Assembly (NCBI GenBank): GCA_946183625.1
Contig: CAMHCL010000022.1
Location: 1-18,404 of the forward strand
DNA length: 18,404 bases
Reading direction: 5' to 3'
From: an uncultured Lachnospiraceae bacterium
GTDB lineage: Bacteria; Bacillota; Clostridia; Lachnospirales; Lachnospiraceae
The notes beneath the pieces are model-generated. The model saw only the letters and a program-made list of their open reading frames with translations, made no database searches and was not told the origin of the DNA. The position numbers and the translations under genes were made by a program. Positions 17,864 through 18,404 of this stretch are shown here, piece after piece; the first letter of the stretch is position 1, and the number at the start of each line of letters is the position of its first letter.

Positions 17864-17913
17864 CGGGATTCATCTCTCTCCTTATGAATCATCAAGATTA
17901 GTAAGCTTTAGGA

Positions 17914-18291
17914 CTAAAATCCGCCGTCTGATATAAAGCCAGTGGAAGTCCCGCCGCTGCCATCTTCTTTTTCTTCTCGGCTGAAGCCTGTTATCATGCA
18001 AAATGTCTTGCCTGCGCCAACCATCTCAAGTTCATCTAAACTTAGTTCGCGCTGAACTACATCATTACATCCTTTGATAAATATATCCAGTTCATCAGCT
18101 GTAAATTCTAAGCCTACAGAATCGGCTATTGGGATTATATACTTCTCTATAAGTGCCCTGCGCTCTTCTTCTGTTGGCATCCTATCCTTGTATTGTTCCG
18201 CTACCTCTTTTTGAATTTTCTCAACTTCTATTCTAACTTCTGGCGCTTCTCTTACAAGGTTGATAAAATTTGATACATTTTCTAATGCCAT
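17914..18291 (-). CDS. Nif11-type RiPP precursor peptide (putative)
   Basis: The 125-aa product begins MALENVSNFINLVREAPEVR and resembles the Nif11-like leader family, in which long helical leaders guide modification and export of a short core peptide. Support comes from IADSVGLEFTADELDIFI (55-72) and from ELSLDELEMVGAG (82-94), close to the usual ELSDEELE-V-GG leader end. Cleavage after VGAG would release a 31-residue core (95-125) starting KTFCMITGF, with one Cys (98), eight Ser/Thr and a C-terminal GSGGTSTGFISDGGF. The core could be a substrate for dehydration, thioether, radical-SAM or other chemistry; which one cannot be told. ATG at 18291 has GGGAG 9 nt upstream and is preferred over GTG at 18297. 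No modification or transport gene is within the window; upstream sequence is cut off. Confidence 0.72.
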   Translation of the reverse strand: MALENVSNFINLVREAPEVRIEVEKIQKEVAEQYKDRMPTEEERRALIEKYIIPIADSVGLEFTADELDIFIKGCNDVVQRELSLDELEMVGAGKTFCMITGFSREEKEDGSGGTSTGFISDGGF

Positions 18292-18404
18292 AATCACTCG
18301 CTCCCACTATAGAATAATGATACCAACCTGACATATAATATACATTTCAGGGATCATAGTTTCGACAAAGTACATTTCATTATTGCTTCGCCGAAACACC
18401 TGTC
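18292..18404 (-). other. Upstream region of the Nif11-type gene, to window edge
   Basis: Only 113 nt are available. A/T-rich stretches such as TATATTATATG (around 18335-18345) could include a -10 box, but no -35 box stands at a proper distance, so I call no promoter. The last bases, aaacacctgtc on the plus strand, share nine bases (acacctgtc) with the palindrome region before the EIIC gene; this may be chance. Confidence 0.4.

Noticed and set aside
17602..17895. Open frame of 97 codons on the minus strand
   Set aside because: It spans the Nif11-gene terminator, the A-rich repeat, the solo hairpin and the EIIC promoter; its protein is of low complexity with no family resemblance.
18292..18404. 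Promoter of the Nif11-type gene
   Set aside because: A/T-rich -10-like sequences exist but no -35 box has proper spacing, and the region is cut by the window edge.

Overview
The window looks like a chromosomal segment of a low-GC Firmicute, most likely a Lachnospiraceae (clostridial) bacterium. This is inferred from the gene order rplJ-rplL-rpoB-rpoC followed by rpsL-rpsG, the Bacillus/Clostridium-type L10 leader, the long Firmicute form of S12, the A/G-rich Shine-Dalgarno sites and near-consensus sigma-A promoters. I cannot name a genus from the sequence alone. Every gene I accept lies on the minus strand, so transcription runs from high to low coordinates.

In transcription order: (1) 17914-18291 encodes a 125-aa peptide with a Nif11-type leader, a Gly-Ala-Gly cleavage-like motif and a short Gly/Ser/Thr-rich tail; it is probably a ribosomally made, modified peptide (RiPP) precursor whose partner genes would lie outside the window. 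(2) 17606-17913 is a non-coding stretch holding that gene's terminator, an A-rich 19-bp tandem repeat, a solo copy of a hairpin repeat, a perfect consensus promoter and a palindrome. (3) 16307-17581 encodes a PTS EIIC-like/PfoR-type membrane protein with a charged repetitive N-terminal tail. (4) 15933-16261 is a five-unit tandem array, period 72-73 bp, of the same hairpin repeat. (5) 14331-15815 (UPF0371/DUF1846 protein) and 12531-14306 (FIST sensor plus GGDEF diguanylate cyclase) form a likely operon, with a 77-aa small protein after it. (6) 11492-12232 holds promoter, L10 autoregulatory leader and rplJ, then rplL and a strong terminator. (7) A new promoter drives rpoB-rpoC, which ends in another strong terminator. 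(8) A separate two-gene unit with its own promoter, an AMP-forming acyl ligase and an acyl carrier protein, sits between rpoC and rpsL. (9) A perfect consensus promoter then drives rpsL and rpsG, the latter running off the window.

The core transcription/translation genes look standard. The parts worth attention are the RiPP-like precursor at the edge, the hairpin repeat family that sits at two transcript boundaries on either side of the EIIC gene, and the acyl-ligase/ACP cassette embedded in the str/rpo region. Family names come from motif recognition by eye; no database search was run.
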